The notes beneath the pieces are model-generated. The model saw nothing but the letters and a program-made list of their open reading frames with translations. It had not been told where the DNA came from and did not search any database. Below are positions 26,466 to 36,310 of a stretch of DNA of 64,000 bases, piece by piece. The DNA comes from Undibacterium hunanense (GTDB lineage Bacteria > Pseudomonadota > Gammaproteobacteria > Burkholderiales > Burkholderiaceae_D). Both the position numbers and the translations under genes were made by a program. The number at the start of each line of letters is the position of its first letter. The first letter of the stretch is position 1. The DNA lies in the NCBI RefSeq assembly GCF_014284335.1, contig NZ_JACOGF010000005.1, positions 307,189 through 371,188 of the forward strand, read 5' to 3'.

Positions 26466-26915
26466 ATGAATTTTCGTAAAGGAAAGGGCAGGGAAGAGCC
26501 TGAAATCAACCTGATCCCGTTTATTGACGTGTTGCTGGTCATCCTGATTTTCCTGATGGTGACCACGACCTATAGCCGCTTTACCGAATTGCAGATCACC
26601 CTGCCTACGGCGGATGCCGAAAAGGCGCAGGATAAGCCTAACCAGATCGATATCGGTATTGATGCTCAGGGCCGCTACAAAATCAATAACCAGGCCGTGT
26701 CTTTCCTTGATACCGTGACGCTGGCAGAAGATTTGAAAAAAGCGGCAGGTGCACTCGATCCGGCCAAAACTGGCAACCAGCCTGACCCGGTCGTCATCAT
26801 TAACGCTGACCGTGCAGCCACGCACCAGTCCGTGATTGATGTGCTGGAAGCTGCACGTCTGGCTGGTCTGGCCAAGGTCACCTTTGCGGCGCAGGCATCG
26901 GCCAGATCCAAATAA
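26466..26915 (+). CDS. exbD: ExbD/TolR family protein
   Basis: 149 aa. One N-terminal membrane helix with the essential Asp in NLIPFIDVLLVILIFLMV, then a periplasmic domain (ITLPTADAEKAQ ... VVIINADRAATHQSVIDVLEAARLAGLAKV). It follows exbB by two bases and ends before a terminator, so the pair forms a two-gene unit. ExbD rather than TolR is inferred because no tolA, tolB or pal is nearby. Confidence 0.93.
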   Translation: MNFRKGKGREEPEINLIPFIDVLLVILIFLMVTTTYSRFTELQITLPTADAEKAQDKPNQIDIGIDAQGRYKINNQAVSFLDTVTLAEDLKKAAGALDPAKTGNQPDPVVIINADRAATHQSVIDVLEAARLAGLAKVTFAAQASARSK

Positions 26916-26963
26916 GGCACAGTACCGGCAGCGTCTGTATCGTTTATTTCAACTATTCAGCTA

Positions 26964-27000
26964 GCCGGGGAGTGTGTATCGCTCCCCGGTTTCTTTTTTT
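26964..27000 (+). terminator. Terminator after exbD
   Basis: Stem CCGGGGAG / CTCCCCGG followed by TTTCTTTTTTT. It shows that lpxK starts downstream of it, not at the upstream GTG inside the stem. Confidence 0.88.
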
Positions 27001-27009
27001 GAACATGGC

Positions 27010-28059
27010 ATGGGAACCCGCATGGAAAGCCTGTTGTTGAAAGCCTGGCAAAAGCGCGGTGTGCTGGCATGTCTGCTGTGGCCACTGTCAAAACTGTTCC
27101 AGTTGCTGGTGACGTTTCGCTTCGGCCTGTTTGTCATGGGTTACAAGCCGCAGACCCGGTTGGCGGTGCCGGTGGTGGTGGCGGGCAATATCTTTGTTGG
27201 CGGTACTGGCAAGACGCCGCTGGTGATCTGGCTGGTGCAGGAATTGCGCAAGGCTGGCTGGCATCCGGGCGTGATCTCACGCGGCTATGGTGCAGAAGCG
27301 GACAGCGTCAGCCTGGTTGGCCCGCATTCAAGTGCTCTAGCGGTGGGCGATGAACCCTTGCTGATTGCCGAACGTGCCCAGTGCCCGGTGGCAGTAGGGC
27401 GCAACCGGGTGATGGCGGGCCAGGCTCTGCTGGCAGCTCATCCACAGGTAGATGTGATTGTGGCTGACGATGGCTTGCAGCACTATGCGCTGGCACGCGA
27501 TGTCGAAATTATCCTGTTTGACCAGCGCGGTGTCGGTAATGGCTGGCTACTGCCTGCTGGCCCCTTGCGTGAACCGGTGCAGCGCAGCCGTGATTTTACG
27601 GTTTGTAATGTATCTAATTTGCCTGCTGGCAGCAGTTTATCTGTACCTGGCGTACCGGCAGATGCGGTGCGCATGCACTTGCAGGCTGGTGCAGCCTATC
27701 GCTTGAATGACAGGCAGCAGCAAAAGCTGCTGGCCGACTTTAGTGGCAAACGTCTGGTAGCCGCCGCGGGTATCGGTAATCCGCAGCGGTTTTTTGACAT
27801 GCTGGCGGGCAAGGGGCTGGTTTGTCAGGAGCTGGCTTTTCCTGATCATCATGCCTATGACGCACAGAGTTTTAGCCGGGCAGATGCAGAATGCATCCTG
27901 ATCACGGAAAAGGATGCAGTAAAATGTAGGCAAATTGCGGCTTTGCTGGACGATACCCGTATCTGGGTCGTGCCGGTGGAAGCAGAACTTGATGCCGGCT
28001 TTGCCGCATCGCTGATACAAATGATTTCGGAGAAAAAGCATGGACGCACGTCTGCTTGA
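27010..28059 (+). CDS. lpxK: Tetraacyldisaccharide 4'-kinase
   Basis: About 349 aa; ATG at 27010 or 27022, both behind the exbD terminator. LpxK phosphorylates the lipid A disaccharide at the inner membrane. Seen: Walker [15 protein letters not shown], then [14 protein letters not shown], and [16 protein letters not shown], all hallmarks of the family. No strong ribosome binding site precedes the start, which is odd since the T-run of the terminator lies there; read-through and translation from exbD mRNA may matter. It overlaps the Trm112-like gene. Confidence 0.93.
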   Translation: MGTRMESLLLKAWQKRGVLACLLWPLSKLFQLLVTFRFGLFVMGYKPQTRLAVPVVVAGNIFVGGTGKTPLVIWLVQELRKAGWHPGVISRGYGAEADSVSLVGPHSSALAVGDEPLLIAERAQCPVAVGRNRVMAGQALLAAHPQVDVIVADDGLQHYALARDVEIILFDQRGVGNGWLLPAGPLREPVQRSRDFTVCNVSNLPAGSSLSVPGVPADAVRMHLQAGAAYRLNDRQQQKLLADFSGKRLVAAAGIGNPQRFFDMLAGKGLVCQELAFPDHHAYDAQSFSRADAECILITEKDAVKCRQIAALLDDTRIWVVPVEAELDAGFAASLIQMISEKKHGRTSA

Positions 28060-28228
28060 TGTCTTGGTTTGCCCTTTGTGCAAGGGGCCATTGGTCTACC
28101 ATAAGGCCAGCCAGGAATTGATTTGCTATGGAGACAGACTGGCTTTCCAGGTCAGGGATGATATTCCCATCATGTGGGCCGACCAGGCCCGCGCACTGAC
28201 GCCGGAAGAAGTGTCCGCCAGAGTCTGA
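28040..28228 (+). CDS. Trm112-family zinc-ribbon protein
   Basis: 62 aa ([20 protein letters not shown]...). The family (UPF0434/YcaR) has a small fold; the first Cys pair CPLC is present, but the second pair is not (LICYGD has one Cys), as is common in proteobacterial members. It lies between lpxK and kdsB, its conserved place in many beta- and gammaproteobacteria, suggesting a link with LPS synthesis. Overlaps lpxK by 20 bp. Behind it comes an 11-bp tandem repeat. Confidence 0.92.
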   Translation: MDARLLDVLVCPLCKGPLVYHKASQELICYGDRLAFQVRDDIPIMWADQARALTPEEVSARV

Positions 28229-28240
28229 GTGCACCCTGGC

Positions 28241-28294
28241 TTGAATCTGAGTTGAACCTGAGTTGAATTGAAGTTGATCTGAACTTGAGTCTGG
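28241..28294. repeat. Tandem repeat behind the Trm112-like gene, period 11
   Basis: Units TTGAATCTGAG, TTGAACCTGAG, TTGAATTGAAG, TTGATCTGAAC and TTGAGTCTGG start at 28241, 28252, 28263, 28274 and 28285. The gene's own last codons (GAGTCTGAG, 28221-28229) resemble the second half of a unit. It is squeezed between two cotranscribed genes. Confidence 0.85.
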
Positions 28295-28304
28295 ATATGT
28301 ACGC

Positions 28305-29063
28305 ATGAGTTTTATTGCAATCATACCGGCCAGGCTGGCTTCCAGCCGCCTGCCGAACAAACCGCTGGCCGATATCGGCGGCAAACCCATGGTAGTACGC
28401 ACGGCGGAACGCGCACTGGAATCCGGTGCCAGCGCCATCATGGTCGCCACTGACCATGCCGACATCGTTGCCGCCTGCCAGGCCCATGGTGTGCCGGTCT
28501 GCATGACGCGCGCCGACCATCCATCCGGCACCGACCGCATTGCTGAAGTCGCTGCCGGCATGAACCTGGCGGATGATGCCGTCATCGTCAATGTGCAGGG
28601 TGATGAACCACTGATAGATCCAGCCCTGATCGCCGCCACTGCCGCTCTGGTGAATGCTGATGTACCGATGGCAACAGCCGCCCATCCCATTCATGGTGTG
28701 GACGATGGTTTCAACCCGAATGTCGTCAAGGTGGTATTGGACAAACATGGCCGTGCCCTGTATTTTTCGCGCGCCACCATTCCCTGGCACAGGGATGCAT
28801 TCGCCGTCAGCCGTACCGAGTTTCCGGCAGGCTATGCGCCTTTGCGCCACATTGGTCTGTATGCCTACCGCAACGATTTTTTAAAAAAATATCCACAACT
28901 CGCTATTTCCCCACTGGAACAAATCGAGGCACTGGAACAATTGCGGGTCTTGTGGCATGGCTATGCAATTGCCGTCCACGTGACCGCTTCCAGCCCCGCA
29001 CCAGGGGTGGATACAGCAGAAGACTTGCAGCGGGTCAGGCAATTCTTTATTGATAAGAAATAA
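28305..29063 (+). CDS. kdsB: 3-deoxy-manno-octulosonate cytidylyltransferase
   Basis: 252 aa. Activates KDO with CTP for lipopolysaccharide inner core synthesis. Visible motifs: [24 protein letters not shown] (nucleotide loop), [35 protein letters not shown] and [15 protein letters not shown]. It follows lpxK and the Trm112-like gene in a typical LPS gene group. Confidence 0.97.
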   Translation: MSFIAIIPARLASSRLPNKPLADIGGKPMVVRTAERALESGASAIMVATDHADIVAACQAHGVPVCMTRADHPSGTDRIAEVAAGMNLADDAVIVNVQGDEPLIDPALIAATAALVNADVPMATAAHPIHGVDDGFNPNVVKVVLDKHGRALYFSRATIPWHRDAFAVSRTEFPAGYAPLRHIGLYAYRNDFLKKYPQLAISPLEQIEALEQLRVLWHGYAIAVHVTASSPAPGVDTAEDLQRVRQFFIDKK

Positions 29064-29216
29064 AAAAACGGTCAACTTACCCCGGATTTCGTGGCAAAGC
29101 ATCAAGAAACGGGAAAATTGTGGTAAGTTTCGTGAAAAGATACTGTGTTATCACTGCTAAATAAGAAAAAAAGCAAAATGGCAGAGTCGACCATGAAGCA
29201 ATGGTGATTCTGATAA

Positions 29217-29915
<699 letters not shown>

Positions 29916-29921
29916 GTTTTT

Positions 29922-29952
29922 AAAAAGCGGACTCAATGGTCCGCTTTTTTTT
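29922..29952 (+). terminator. adk terminator
   Basis: Stem AAAAAGCGGAC / GTCCGCTTTTT, then further Ts. Confidence 0.9.
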
Positions 29953-30153
29953 GGCCAGTCCAAGCCATGTCACTCCAAAAATATGGGCAACGTACAAGTT
30001 TCGCAGTGTGCAGGTTTCATTCTTATCCATGAGCTGATTAGTTCTGATGCCCCGGCATCGTAAGAATGAAGAAATGTCCTTGTTTTACTTTGTCGTCAAA
30101 AAAGCATGCTCGCCCCCCAGGCAGACATGCCCATAACAACAGGAGGAGTCAAC

Positions 30154-32376
30154 ATGGCAGCAAGTCTGTGGTTTGTCATCGCATGTGGAGTCATTGCAGT
30201 ACTGTATGGCCTGATATCGCGTAGCTGGATCCTGAAGCAGGACCCCGGCAACGCGCGTATGCAGGAAATTGCCGCTGCTATTCAACAGGGGGCGGCTGCC
30301 TACCTGGCCAGGCAATACCGCACCATTGCCATCGTCGGCGTGGTGCTGTTTGTTGCCATTGCCGCCATGCCCGGTCTGGGCCTGATCACCGCTATCGGTT
30401 TTTTTATTGGCGCCTTCCTGTCAGGAGCCTGCGGCTTCATCGGCATGAATGTTTCCGTGCGGGCCAATGTCAGGACCGCACAGGCTGCTACCAAAGGCAT
30501 GAACGAAGCCCTGGATGTCGCATTCAGGGGTGGTGCCATCACCGGCATGCTGGTGGTGGGCCTGGGCTTGCTGGGCGTGACCATTTTTTACTGGGTGCTG
30601 GTGGCCAACGCGGCTGGCAGCGCGCTGACCCAGCATGACGTCATCAAACCGCTGATTGGTCTGGCTTTTGGTGCTTCTCTGATATCCATCTTCGCCCGTC
30701 TGGGTGGCGGTATCTTCACCAAGGGCGCCGACGTGGGCGCCGATCTGGTCGGCAAGGTTGAAGCTGGCATCCCCGAAGATGATCCGCGCAACCCCGCCGT
30801 GATTGCCGATAACGTCGGTGACAACGTCGGTGACTGCGCCGGTATGGCTGCCGATCTGTTTGAAACCTATGTGGTGACCCTGATTGCCACCATGCTGCTG
30901 GGCGCTTTGGTGGTGACCACCAATGTGACTGAAGCCATCGTCTACCCCTTGTTGCTGGGGGCTGTATCGATCCTGGCTTCCATCGTTGGTTGCAGCATGG
31001 TCAAGGCCAAGGCGGGCAAGAAAATCATGTCGGCCCTGTACACTGGTCTGTGGTGGGCTGCCGGCTTGTCATTGATCGGTTTTGCCGTCGTCACCTGGCA
31101 AGTCTGGCCGGATGAAGCCATGCGCATGAAGATGATGGGCTCGGCTCTGGTCGGTATCGTTCTCACCGGCCTGATGGTCTACATCACTGAATATTACACC
31201 GGCACCGATTTCAAACCCGTGCAGCATGTGGCCCAGGCTTCAACCACCGGGCATGGCACCAACATCATCGCCGGTCTGGGTGTATCGATGAAATCGACGG
31301 CCTGGCCGGTGCTCGCAGTGTGCGCAGCGATACTGGTGTCCTTCCAGCTTGCTGGCCTGTATGGCATCGCCATCGCGGCCACGTCCATGCTGTCCATGGC
31401 TGGCATCATCGTTGCGCTGGATGCCTATGGCCCGATTACCGACAATGCTGGCGGCATTGCCGAAATGTCGGAAATGCCAGCGTCCGTGCGTGCCATTACC
31501 GACCCGCTGGATGCCGTCGGCAACACCACCAAGGCCGTCACCAAGGGATATGCGATTGGCTCTGCCGGTCTGGCTGCACTGGTGCTGTTTGCCGATTACA
31601 CCCATGCCCTGGATTCAGTCGGCAAGAGTACCTCGTTTGATCTGTCCAACCCGCAAGTCATCGTTGGCCTGTTTATCGGTGGCCTGATTCCTTACCTGTT
31701 TGGCGCGATGGCGATGGAAGCAGTGGGCCGCGCAGCCGGTGCAGTGGTGGTGGAAGTGCGCCGCCAGTTCAAGGAAATCAAGGGCATCATGGATGGTACC
31801 GGCAAACCCGAGTATGACAAGGCGGTTGATATGCTGACCACCTCGGCCATCAAGGAAATGATCATTCCTTCACTGTTGCCTGTCATCGTGCCCATCCTGG
31901 TTGGTTTATTGTTAGGGCCGGCAGCACTGGGCGGCTTGCTGATGGGGACCATCGTCACTGGCCTGTTCGTGGCCATTTCCATGACTACCGGCGGCGGGGC
32001 CTGGGATAATGCCAAGAAATACATAGAAGATGGTCATTTTGGTGGCAAGGGTTCTGACGCGCATAAGGCTGCCGTGACGGGTGATACCGTCGGTGATCCA
32101 TACAAGGATACTGCTGGCCCGGCAGTCAACCCGCTGATCAAGATCATCAACATTGTCGCCCTGTTGCTGGTGCCTTTGTTGCCTGCTACGGGTACGACAT
32201 CCACTGCGGCCAGCAGCCATGCCAGCCCGCCTGCGCAAATGGCAGCACCGGCAGCTTCGGCAGCGGCGTCAGTCACTGCTCCGGTCGTGTCACCGGCAGC
32301 AGCGTCTGCTGCATCGGCCCCGATGGATGTGCCACCACCACCGCCCATGGTTGAACCGGCCTCTGCCAGCAAATAG
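30154..32376 (+). CDS. hppA: Membrane-bound proton-translocating pyrophosphatase (K+-insensitive type)
   Basis: 740 aa from the ATG at 30154, which is preceded by AGGAGG. About 16 membrane helices. The catalytic loops are intact: [31 protein letters not shown] and the C-terminal [10 protein letters not shown] plus [19 protein letters not shown]. Residue 460 is Lys and 463 Thr ([10 protein letters not shown]), the pair that marks the K+-independent H+ pump. It uses PPi hydrolysis to pump protons. Unusual: behind the last helix stands a ~65-residue Ala/Pro/Ser tail ending in a PPPPP stretch, not usual in the family. The stop codon lies in a 12-bp tandem repeat. Confidence 0.96.
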   Translation: MAASLWFVIACGVIAVLYGLISRSWILKQDPGNARMQEIAAAIQQGAAAYLARQYRTIAIVGVVLFVAIAAMPGLGLITAIGFFIGAFLSGACGFIGMNVSVRANVRTAQAATKGMNEALDVAFRGGAITGMLVVGLGLLGVTIFYWVLVANAAGSALTQHDVIKPLIGLAFGASLISIFARLGGGIFTKGADVGADLVGKVEAGIPEDDPRNPAVIADNVGDNVGDCAGMAADLFETYVVTLIATMLLGALVVTTNVTEAIVYPLLLGAVSILASIVGCSMVKAKAGKKIMSALYTGLWWAAGLSLIGFAVVTWQVWPDEAMRMKMMGSALVGIVLTGLMVYITEYYTGTDFKPVQHVAQASTTGHGTNIIAGLGVSMKSTAWPVLAVCAAILVSFQLAGLYGIAIAATSMLSMAGIIVALDAYGPITDNAGGIAEMSEMPASVRAITDPLDAVGNTTKAVTKGYAIGSAGLAALVLFADYTHALDSVGKSTSFDLSNPQVIVGLFIGGLIPYLFGAMAMEAVGRAAGAVVVEVRRQFKEIKGIMDGTGKPEYDKAVDMLTTSAIKEMIIPSLLPVIVPILVGLLLGPAALGGLLMGTIVTGLFVAISMTTGGGAWDNAKKYIEDGHFGGKGSDAHKAAVTGDTVGDPYKDTAGPAVNPLIKIINIVALLLVPLLPATGTTSTAASSHASPPAQMAAPAASAAASVTAPVVSPAAASAASAPMDVPPPPPMVEPASASK

Positions 32377-32408
32377 GGCAGGTAAGAGGGCAGGTTAGAG
32401 GTAGATAA
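32373..32408. repeat. Stop-codon tandem repeat of hppA, period 12
   Basis: Units ATAGGGCAGGTA (with the TAG stop), AGAGGGCAGGTT and AGAGGTAGATAA start at 32373, 32385 and 32397. Confidence 0.75.
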
Positions 32409-32436
32409 GCAATTAGCTGTACAGCAATCAACAATG

Positions 32437-32475
32437 AAAAATGGCAGCGAGAAAGTCGCTGCCATTTTTCTTTTT
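32437..32475. terminator. hppA terminator
   Basis: Perfect 14-bp stem AAAAATGGCAGCGA / TCGCTGCCATTTTT, followed by CTTTTT. Confidence 0.92.
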
Positions 32476-32531
32476 GCCTTGGGAAGAATATTCGCTACAA
32501 TAAGGATATGTGACGTTTACGTAAACGTAAA
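32474..32531 (+). promoter_or_regulatory. Promoter and LiuR-like operator of the SDR gene
   Basis: TTGCCT (32474-32479) and TACAAT (32496-32501) stand 16 bp apart. Just downstream is the perfect 16-bp palindrome ACGTTTACGTAAACGT (32513-32528), followed by a further GTAAAC. The TTTACGTAAACGTAAA form (32516-32531) resembles the site I recall for LiuR, the MerR-type regulator of branched-chain amino-acid and acyl-CoA catabolism. PsrA/FadR-type TetR proteins are an alternative. Confidence 0.6.
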
Positions 32532-32599
32532 CAAAAGAGACGTTATCTTCATAATCCAATCAACTCGCTTCATTAAAACATTCATTGAAAGAGACCATT

Positions 32600-33358
32600 A
32601 TGCAAATTCAAAACCATGTATTTATTATTACTGGCGGTGCTTCCGGCCTGGGTGCAGCAACAGCAAGAATGATTGTTGCCAATGGCGGCAAAGTCGTGCT
32701 GGCCGATGTGCAGGTTGAAGCCGGTGAACAACTGGCGGCGGAACTGGCTGGCAAGTTCGTCAAATGTGATGTGACTTCCGAAGCCGATGGCAAAGCCGTG
32801 GTGGATGCAGCCACGTTCATGGGAACGTTGCGTGGCCTGATCAATTGTGCCGGTGTCGCCCCTGCCATCAAGACCGTAGGCAAGGATGGTCCACATCCGC
32901 TGGATGTATTCCAGCGCGTAGTCAATATCAACCTCATTGGTACCTTCAATATGTGCCGCCTGGCAGCAGACGCCATGGGCAAGACCGAAGCCGCAGAACA
33001 TGGTGAGCGCGGCATCATCATCAACACCGCGTCTGTCGCTGCCTATGACGGCCAGATCGGCCAGGCAGCCTATGCCTCTTCCAAAGCTGCCGTCGTCGGC
33101 CTGACCCTGCCCATGGCACGCGACCTGTCACGCAGCGGCATCCGCGTCATGACCATCGCCCCAGGCATTTTTGAAACCCCCATGCTGCTGGGCATGCCGC
33201 AAGAAGTGCAGGATGCTTTGGGCAAGATGGTTCCGTTTCCACCGCGCCTGGGTAAACCGGATGAATATGCAAGCCTTGCCAAGTCCATTATTGAAAATGT
33301 GATGTTGAATGGGGAGACAATCCGGTTAGACGGAGCCATTCGCATGCAGCCCAAATGA
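32600..33358 (+). CDS. Short-chain dehydrogenase, 3-hydroxyacyl-CoA dehydrogenase type 2-like
   Basis: 252 aa from the ATG at 32600. Rossmann motif [18 protein letters not shown] equivalent INCAGVAPA, Ser in [14 protein letters not shown] and catalytic YASSK. The C-terminal half ([42 protein letters not shown]) is typical for the HSD17B10/2-methyl-3-hydroxybutyryl-CoA dehydrogenase group, which acts in isoleucine and fatty acid breakdown and uses NAD. The LiuR-like operator upstream agrees with that role. The last codons (MQPK, stop) are duplicated downstream together with a 128-bp element. Confidence 0.88.
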   Translation: MQIQNHVFIITGGASGLGAATARMIVANGGKVVLADVQVEAGEQLAAELAGKFVKCDVTSEADGKAVVDAATFMGTLRGLINCAGVAPAIKTVGKDGPHPLDVFQRVVNINLIGTFNMCRLAADAMGKTEAAEHGERGIIINTASVAAYDGQIGQAAYASSKAAVVGLTLPMARDLSRSGIRVMTIAPGIFETPMLLGMPQEVQDALGKMVPFPPRLGKPDEYASLAKSIIENVMLNGETIRLDGAIRMQPK

Positions 33359-33485
33359 AGTATTGATAAAGCTACTGCGCGACCTTATTTTTAGCCTGCT
33401 GTTTTTGCAAATTCGTCACCGTACTAAAGTACGGTTGCGCTTCTTAACTAAAACTAAGGCCGCTCGCTACGCTTTCTCAACACTT
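33358..33485. repeat. 128-bp palindromic element, copy 1
   Basis: Ends AAGTATTGATAAAGC and GCTTTCTCAACACTT are inverted with few mismatches; centre GTACTAAAGTAC at 33421-33432. It begins on the last base of the SDR stop codon. Confidence 0.85.
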
Positions 33486-33513
33486 CATGCGACCAGCATG
33501 CAGCCCAAATAGT

Positions 33514-33640
33514 AAGTGTTGATAAAGCTACTGCGCGGCGCGATTTTGAGTCTGCTATTTTGTAAATTCGTCGTCGTACCTTAGTACGACTGCGCTTCTT
33601 AACTCAAACTAGCGTCGCTCGCTACGCTTTCTCAGCACTT
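33514..33640. repeat. 128-bp palindromic element, copy 2
   Basis: Ends AAGTGTTGATAAAGC and GCTTTCTCAGCACTT; centre GTACCTTAGTAC at 33576-33587. It is preceded by GCATGCAGCCCAAAT, a copy of the last 15 bp of the SDR reading frame, so the ~155-bp unit was duplicated with the gene end. Confidence 0.85.
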
Positions 33641-33672
33641 ACTGCGTTTCAGTGTGCCAAGATAGGAAAAAG

Positions 33673-33726
33673 CCGTTGCGTTTCTTGACTAAAACTAAGG
33701 CAGCTCGCTACGCTTTCTCAACACTT
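33673..33726. repeat. Right half of a third 128-bp element
   Basis: CGTTGCGTTTCTTGACTAAA... to CTTTCTCAACACTT repeats the right half of copy 1; its left half is missing, replaced by unrelated sequence. Confidence 0.75.
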
Positions 33727-33769
33727 CATGCGGCATCGGTGCGCTGTTTCATTTGTTGTATTTGTAAAT

Positions 33770-33853
33770 TGGCACATTTTCACTGTGCCATGCAGCATGA
33801 CAAATTGCTGGTGGGCTACTACACTAGGGCAAATCTGGATTTGCCCTTTTTTT
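33770..33853 (+). terminator. Two hairpins, the second a terminator abutting the patatin start codon
   Basis: Hairpin 1: TGGCAC / GTGCCA (33770-33790). Hairpin 2: GGGCAAAT-CTGG-ATTTGCCC (33827-33846) plus seven Ts (33847-33853). The next base begins the ATG of the patatin gene. A terminated small RNA or an attenuator are both possible. Confidence 0.7.
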
Positions 33854-35059
33854 ATGCCTACACCAAATAGCAAGAATGCTGCGACAGGATTGATCTTGAC
33901 CGGGGGTGGTGCGCGTGCTGCTTACCAGGTTGGGGTACTGAATGAAATAGGGGCGATCCTGGCGGAGGCGGGCTGGCATCCGGCGGAAAACCCGTTTGGT
34001 ATTATCTGTGGCACTTCTGCCGGTGCCATCAATGCGACGGCGCTGGCCTGCGGTGCGGATGATTTTGGCGATGCGCTCAAGCGCATGCTGCATATCTGGG
34101 AAAACTTTGAAGCAGCACAAGTCTACCGGGCTGATTCGCTGGGGGTGATGCGCAGCGGGGCGCGCTGGCTGACCCTGTGGTCGTTTGGCTGGTTGCTCAA
34201 CAAATGGCGCAAGGCGCCGCCCAATTCCCTGCTCGACAATTCACCGCTGGAAGCACTGCTGACGCGTATGCTGGATCTGTCCAGCCTTGACAGCGCCTTT
34301 CATAACGGCAGCCTGCATGCGCTGGCGGTTACCGCTTCGTCCTATACTGCCGGGCAGCATCTGACGTTCTACCAGACCCTTGCCGATATTGAACCCTGGA
34401 TCAGAAGCCAGCGTCTGGCACAGCGCGATTTTATCGGCGTTCAGCATTTGCTGGCCTCATCGGCGATACCTTTCATCTTTCCTGCCGTGCCACTGAACTG
34501 GAGTGGCCGCATGGAATATTGCGGTGACGGCTCCATGCGTCAGTTGGCACCGATTTCGCCAGCCATCCATCTGGGTGCCAAGAAGATCATGATCGTCGGT
34601 GCCGGTCGTCTGGCCGAACCACCAAGCGTCAGTACCGAAACTGCGCGTTACCCCAGCCTGGCGCAAATCGCTGGTCATGCCCTGTCCAGTATTTTTCTGG
34701 ACAGCCTGGCGGTAGATATAGAAAGGCTGATGCGGGTCAACAAAACCCTGTCCATGCTGCCGCCGGAATTGCTGGAAAAAACACCCCTGCGACCAGTGGA
34801 TATTCTGGTCATTGCCCCTTCCGAAAGGCTGGATGAAATCGCCAGCCGTCATACCCAAAGCCTGCCTTTGCCTGTCCGTACCATGCTGGGGGGCATTGGC
34901 GCCACCGAGGCACGCGGTTCGGCACTGGCATCTTACCTGCTGTTTGAATCCAGCTATACGCGAGAGCTGATAGAACTCGGCAGGCGAGATACCCGTGCCC
35001 GCAGCGACGACGTATTGCACTTTTTTAATGCCGATGCAGCAGGGCGGGTAGCTGCCTGA
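33854..35059 (+). CDS. Patatin-like phospholipase
   Basis: 401 aa. ATG at 33854 gives the family N-terminus [19 protein letters not shown], with the oxyanion loop GGGARA. The nucleophile elbow is GTSAG (S55) and the catalytic Asp is D225 in CGDGSMRQ. The enzyme hydrolyses acyl esters of lipids; cellular location is not clear since there is no signal peptide. No ribosome binding site is visible: the start codon follows the T-run of a terminator. The stop is followed by TGAT-rich short repeats (35055-35085). Confidence 0.9.
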   Translation: MPTPNSKNAATGLILTGGGARAAYQVGVLNEIGAILAEAGWHPAENPFGIICGTSAGAINATALACGADDFGDALKRMLHIWENFEAAQVYRADSLGVMRSGARWLTLWSFGWLLNKWRKAPPNSLLDNSPLEALLTRMLDLSSLDSAFHNGSLHALAVTASSYTAGQHLTFYQTLADIEPWIRSQRLAQRDFIGVQHLLASSAIPFIFPAVPLNWSGRMEYCGDGSMRQLAPISPAIHLGAKKIMIVGAGRLAEPPSVSTETARYPSLAQIAGHALSSIFLDSLAVDIERLMRVNKTLSMLPPELLEKTPLRPVDILVIAPSERLDEIASRHTQSLPLPVRTMLGGIGATEARGSALASYLLFESSYTRELIELGRRDTRARSDDVLHFFNADAAGRVAA

Positions 35060-35164
35060 TCGGCTGATTGCTTGATTGATGCTGCCGGGAAACTGGAATG
35101 TGATCATCAGGACAAGCACTTTCTGCAAGCATTTTACTGCTTCATTTCCTGTAGGTATTTTTCT

Positions 35165-35267
35165 TAGGACTTACGCAAAACCGCCCCAGCTGTGTTGCAG
35201 CTCCTAGCCGTACTAAAGTACTGTCTTCGTCGCTGCGCCTTGCTGGGACAATTTTGCGTAAGTCCTA
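35165..35267. repeat. ~103-bp palindromic element with perfect 16-bp ends
   Basis: TAGGACTTACGCAAAA (35165-35180) is the exact reverse complement of 35252-35267. The centre GTACTAAAGTAC lies at 35210-35221, again ~45 bp from the left end. It stands between the patatin and ribonuclease genes. Confidence 0.9.
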
Positions 35268-35389
35268 TTTCTGTCACAAATATGACAAAACGGTGAATTT
35301 TCACATTGTAACAAGTGCAACAATGGTTGATTCATCATCGACAAACCGTTACTCTATGCCCTGTTTAAGCATGTGCGGATTTGAAAATC

Positions 35390-35776
35390 ATGGTAAATCC
35401 AACATTTTTTAGAAAATGGCTGGTACTTCTGGCGCTTGCTTTGCTCGCTGCTACGTCTTTTGCGAAAGACACTGGCGGCTTGCCCAATATTGCCTATGTC
35501 AATGTTGCTGAATTGCCAAAAGAAGCGCAGACGACATTAAAGCTGATCAAGCAGGGCGGACCATTCGCCTACGATAAAGACGGCGTCGTATTTGGTAATT
35601 ATGAAACCAGACTTCCCAAGCAAAAACGTGGTTATTACCACGAATACACGGTAAAAACGCCACGTGCCCGCAATCGGGGTGCGCGCCGCATTATTGCCGG
35701 TGCAGACCCGCAGACTTCGGGTGAATACTATTACACAGAAGACCACTACGAAAGTTTTCGACGAATTAAAGAGTAA
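35390..35776 (+). CDS. Secreted guanyl-specific ribonuclease (barnase-like)
   Basis: 128 aa from the ATG at 35390 (a TTG at 35381 is possible). Signal peptide (WLVLLALALLAATSFA). The domain shows the catalytic set of microbial RNases (barnase/RNase Sa): E85 in YYHEYTV, an Arg in RGARRII, and H119 in YYYTEDHYESF. It would cleave RNA behind guanosine outside the cytoplasm. The barstar-type inhibitor follows after two bases, so producer protection is built in. Whether it works as an antibacterial toxin or for nutrient RNA breakdown is not visible; no delivery domain is attached. Confidence 0.92.
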   Translation: MVNPTFFRKWLVLLALALLAATSFAKDTGGLPNIAYVNVAELPKEAQTTLKLIKQGGPFAYDKDGVVFGNYETRLPKQKRGYYHEYTVKTPRARNRGARRIIAGADPQTSGEYYYTEDHYESFRRIKE

Positions 35777-35778
35777 AT

Positions 35779-36201
35779 ATGATCTCAGCAACAGAGGGAG
35801 AAGAGAGTTTGTTGGCAACGGTAGCGCCAAATGTCGTGCAGTCGATACGGGCATTCCGCGTGCCTGACCTGCAGGCAGAGGCGGCCAATCTGGGCCAGCA
35901 CTTTCTGTATGCTTATTGCCTGGACGCCGTCACCAAGCAGCAGGTATTGGGCAAGATTGCCTTGTCTTTTGGTTTTCCCAAACCACTTTGCCGGAATTTT
36001 GATGCCCTGTCCGATTGTCTGACCGACATGATCTATAAGGCAGGTGCGCAACCAGGTTTTGTGATTGTCATTGAGCAGTTGCCAAATACGCAAAAATTTG
36101 ACAGGGAAGCAAGAGAAACCCTGCTCGATGTCTTCCGCGATGCCGCTGATTTTTGGGCGGAGAAAAAGGTCGCTTTCCGGGTTTTTTACTCGTTTGAGTA
36201 A
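35779..36201 (+). CDS. Barstar-family ribonuclease inhibitor
   Basis: 140 aa. The barstar fold is recognised from YAYCLDAVTKQQVLGKIALSFGFP and RNFDALSDCLTDM (the normal motif is NWDALWDCLTD), followed by a C-terminal strand (KVAFRVFYSFE). About 40 residues precede the domain, a longer N-terminal part than in B. amyloliquefaciens barstar. It inhibits the RNase encoded two bases upstream by plugging its active site in the cytoplasm. The acidic residues of the binding helix should pair with the RNase catalytic cleft. Confidence 0.93.
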   Translation: MISATEGEESLLATVAPNVVQSIRAFRVPDLQAEAANLGQHFLYAYCLDAVTKQQVLGKIALSFGFPKPLCRNFDALSDCLTDMIYKAGAQPGFVIVIEQLPNTQKFDREARETLLDVFRDAADFWAEKKVAFRVFYSFE

Positions 36202-36244
36202 GTAAATCGGCACTAAAAGCCAGATTTTGCAGCTAAGTGACATC

Positions 36245-36275
36245 ATGCCGGTTGGCTGAATCCGGCATTTTTATT
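36245..36275 (+). terminator. Likely terminator after the barstar gene
   Basis: Short stem TGCCGG / CCGGCA with ATTTTTATTT; weaker than the others in the window. Confidence 0.55.
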
Positions 36276-36310
36276 TGGGGCTGGACCCCTGTCAGCGGTA
36301 CAATGCCGCC

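Noticed and set aside
33358..33726. Insertion sequence
   Set aside because: No transposase frame; the elements are only 127-128 bp long.
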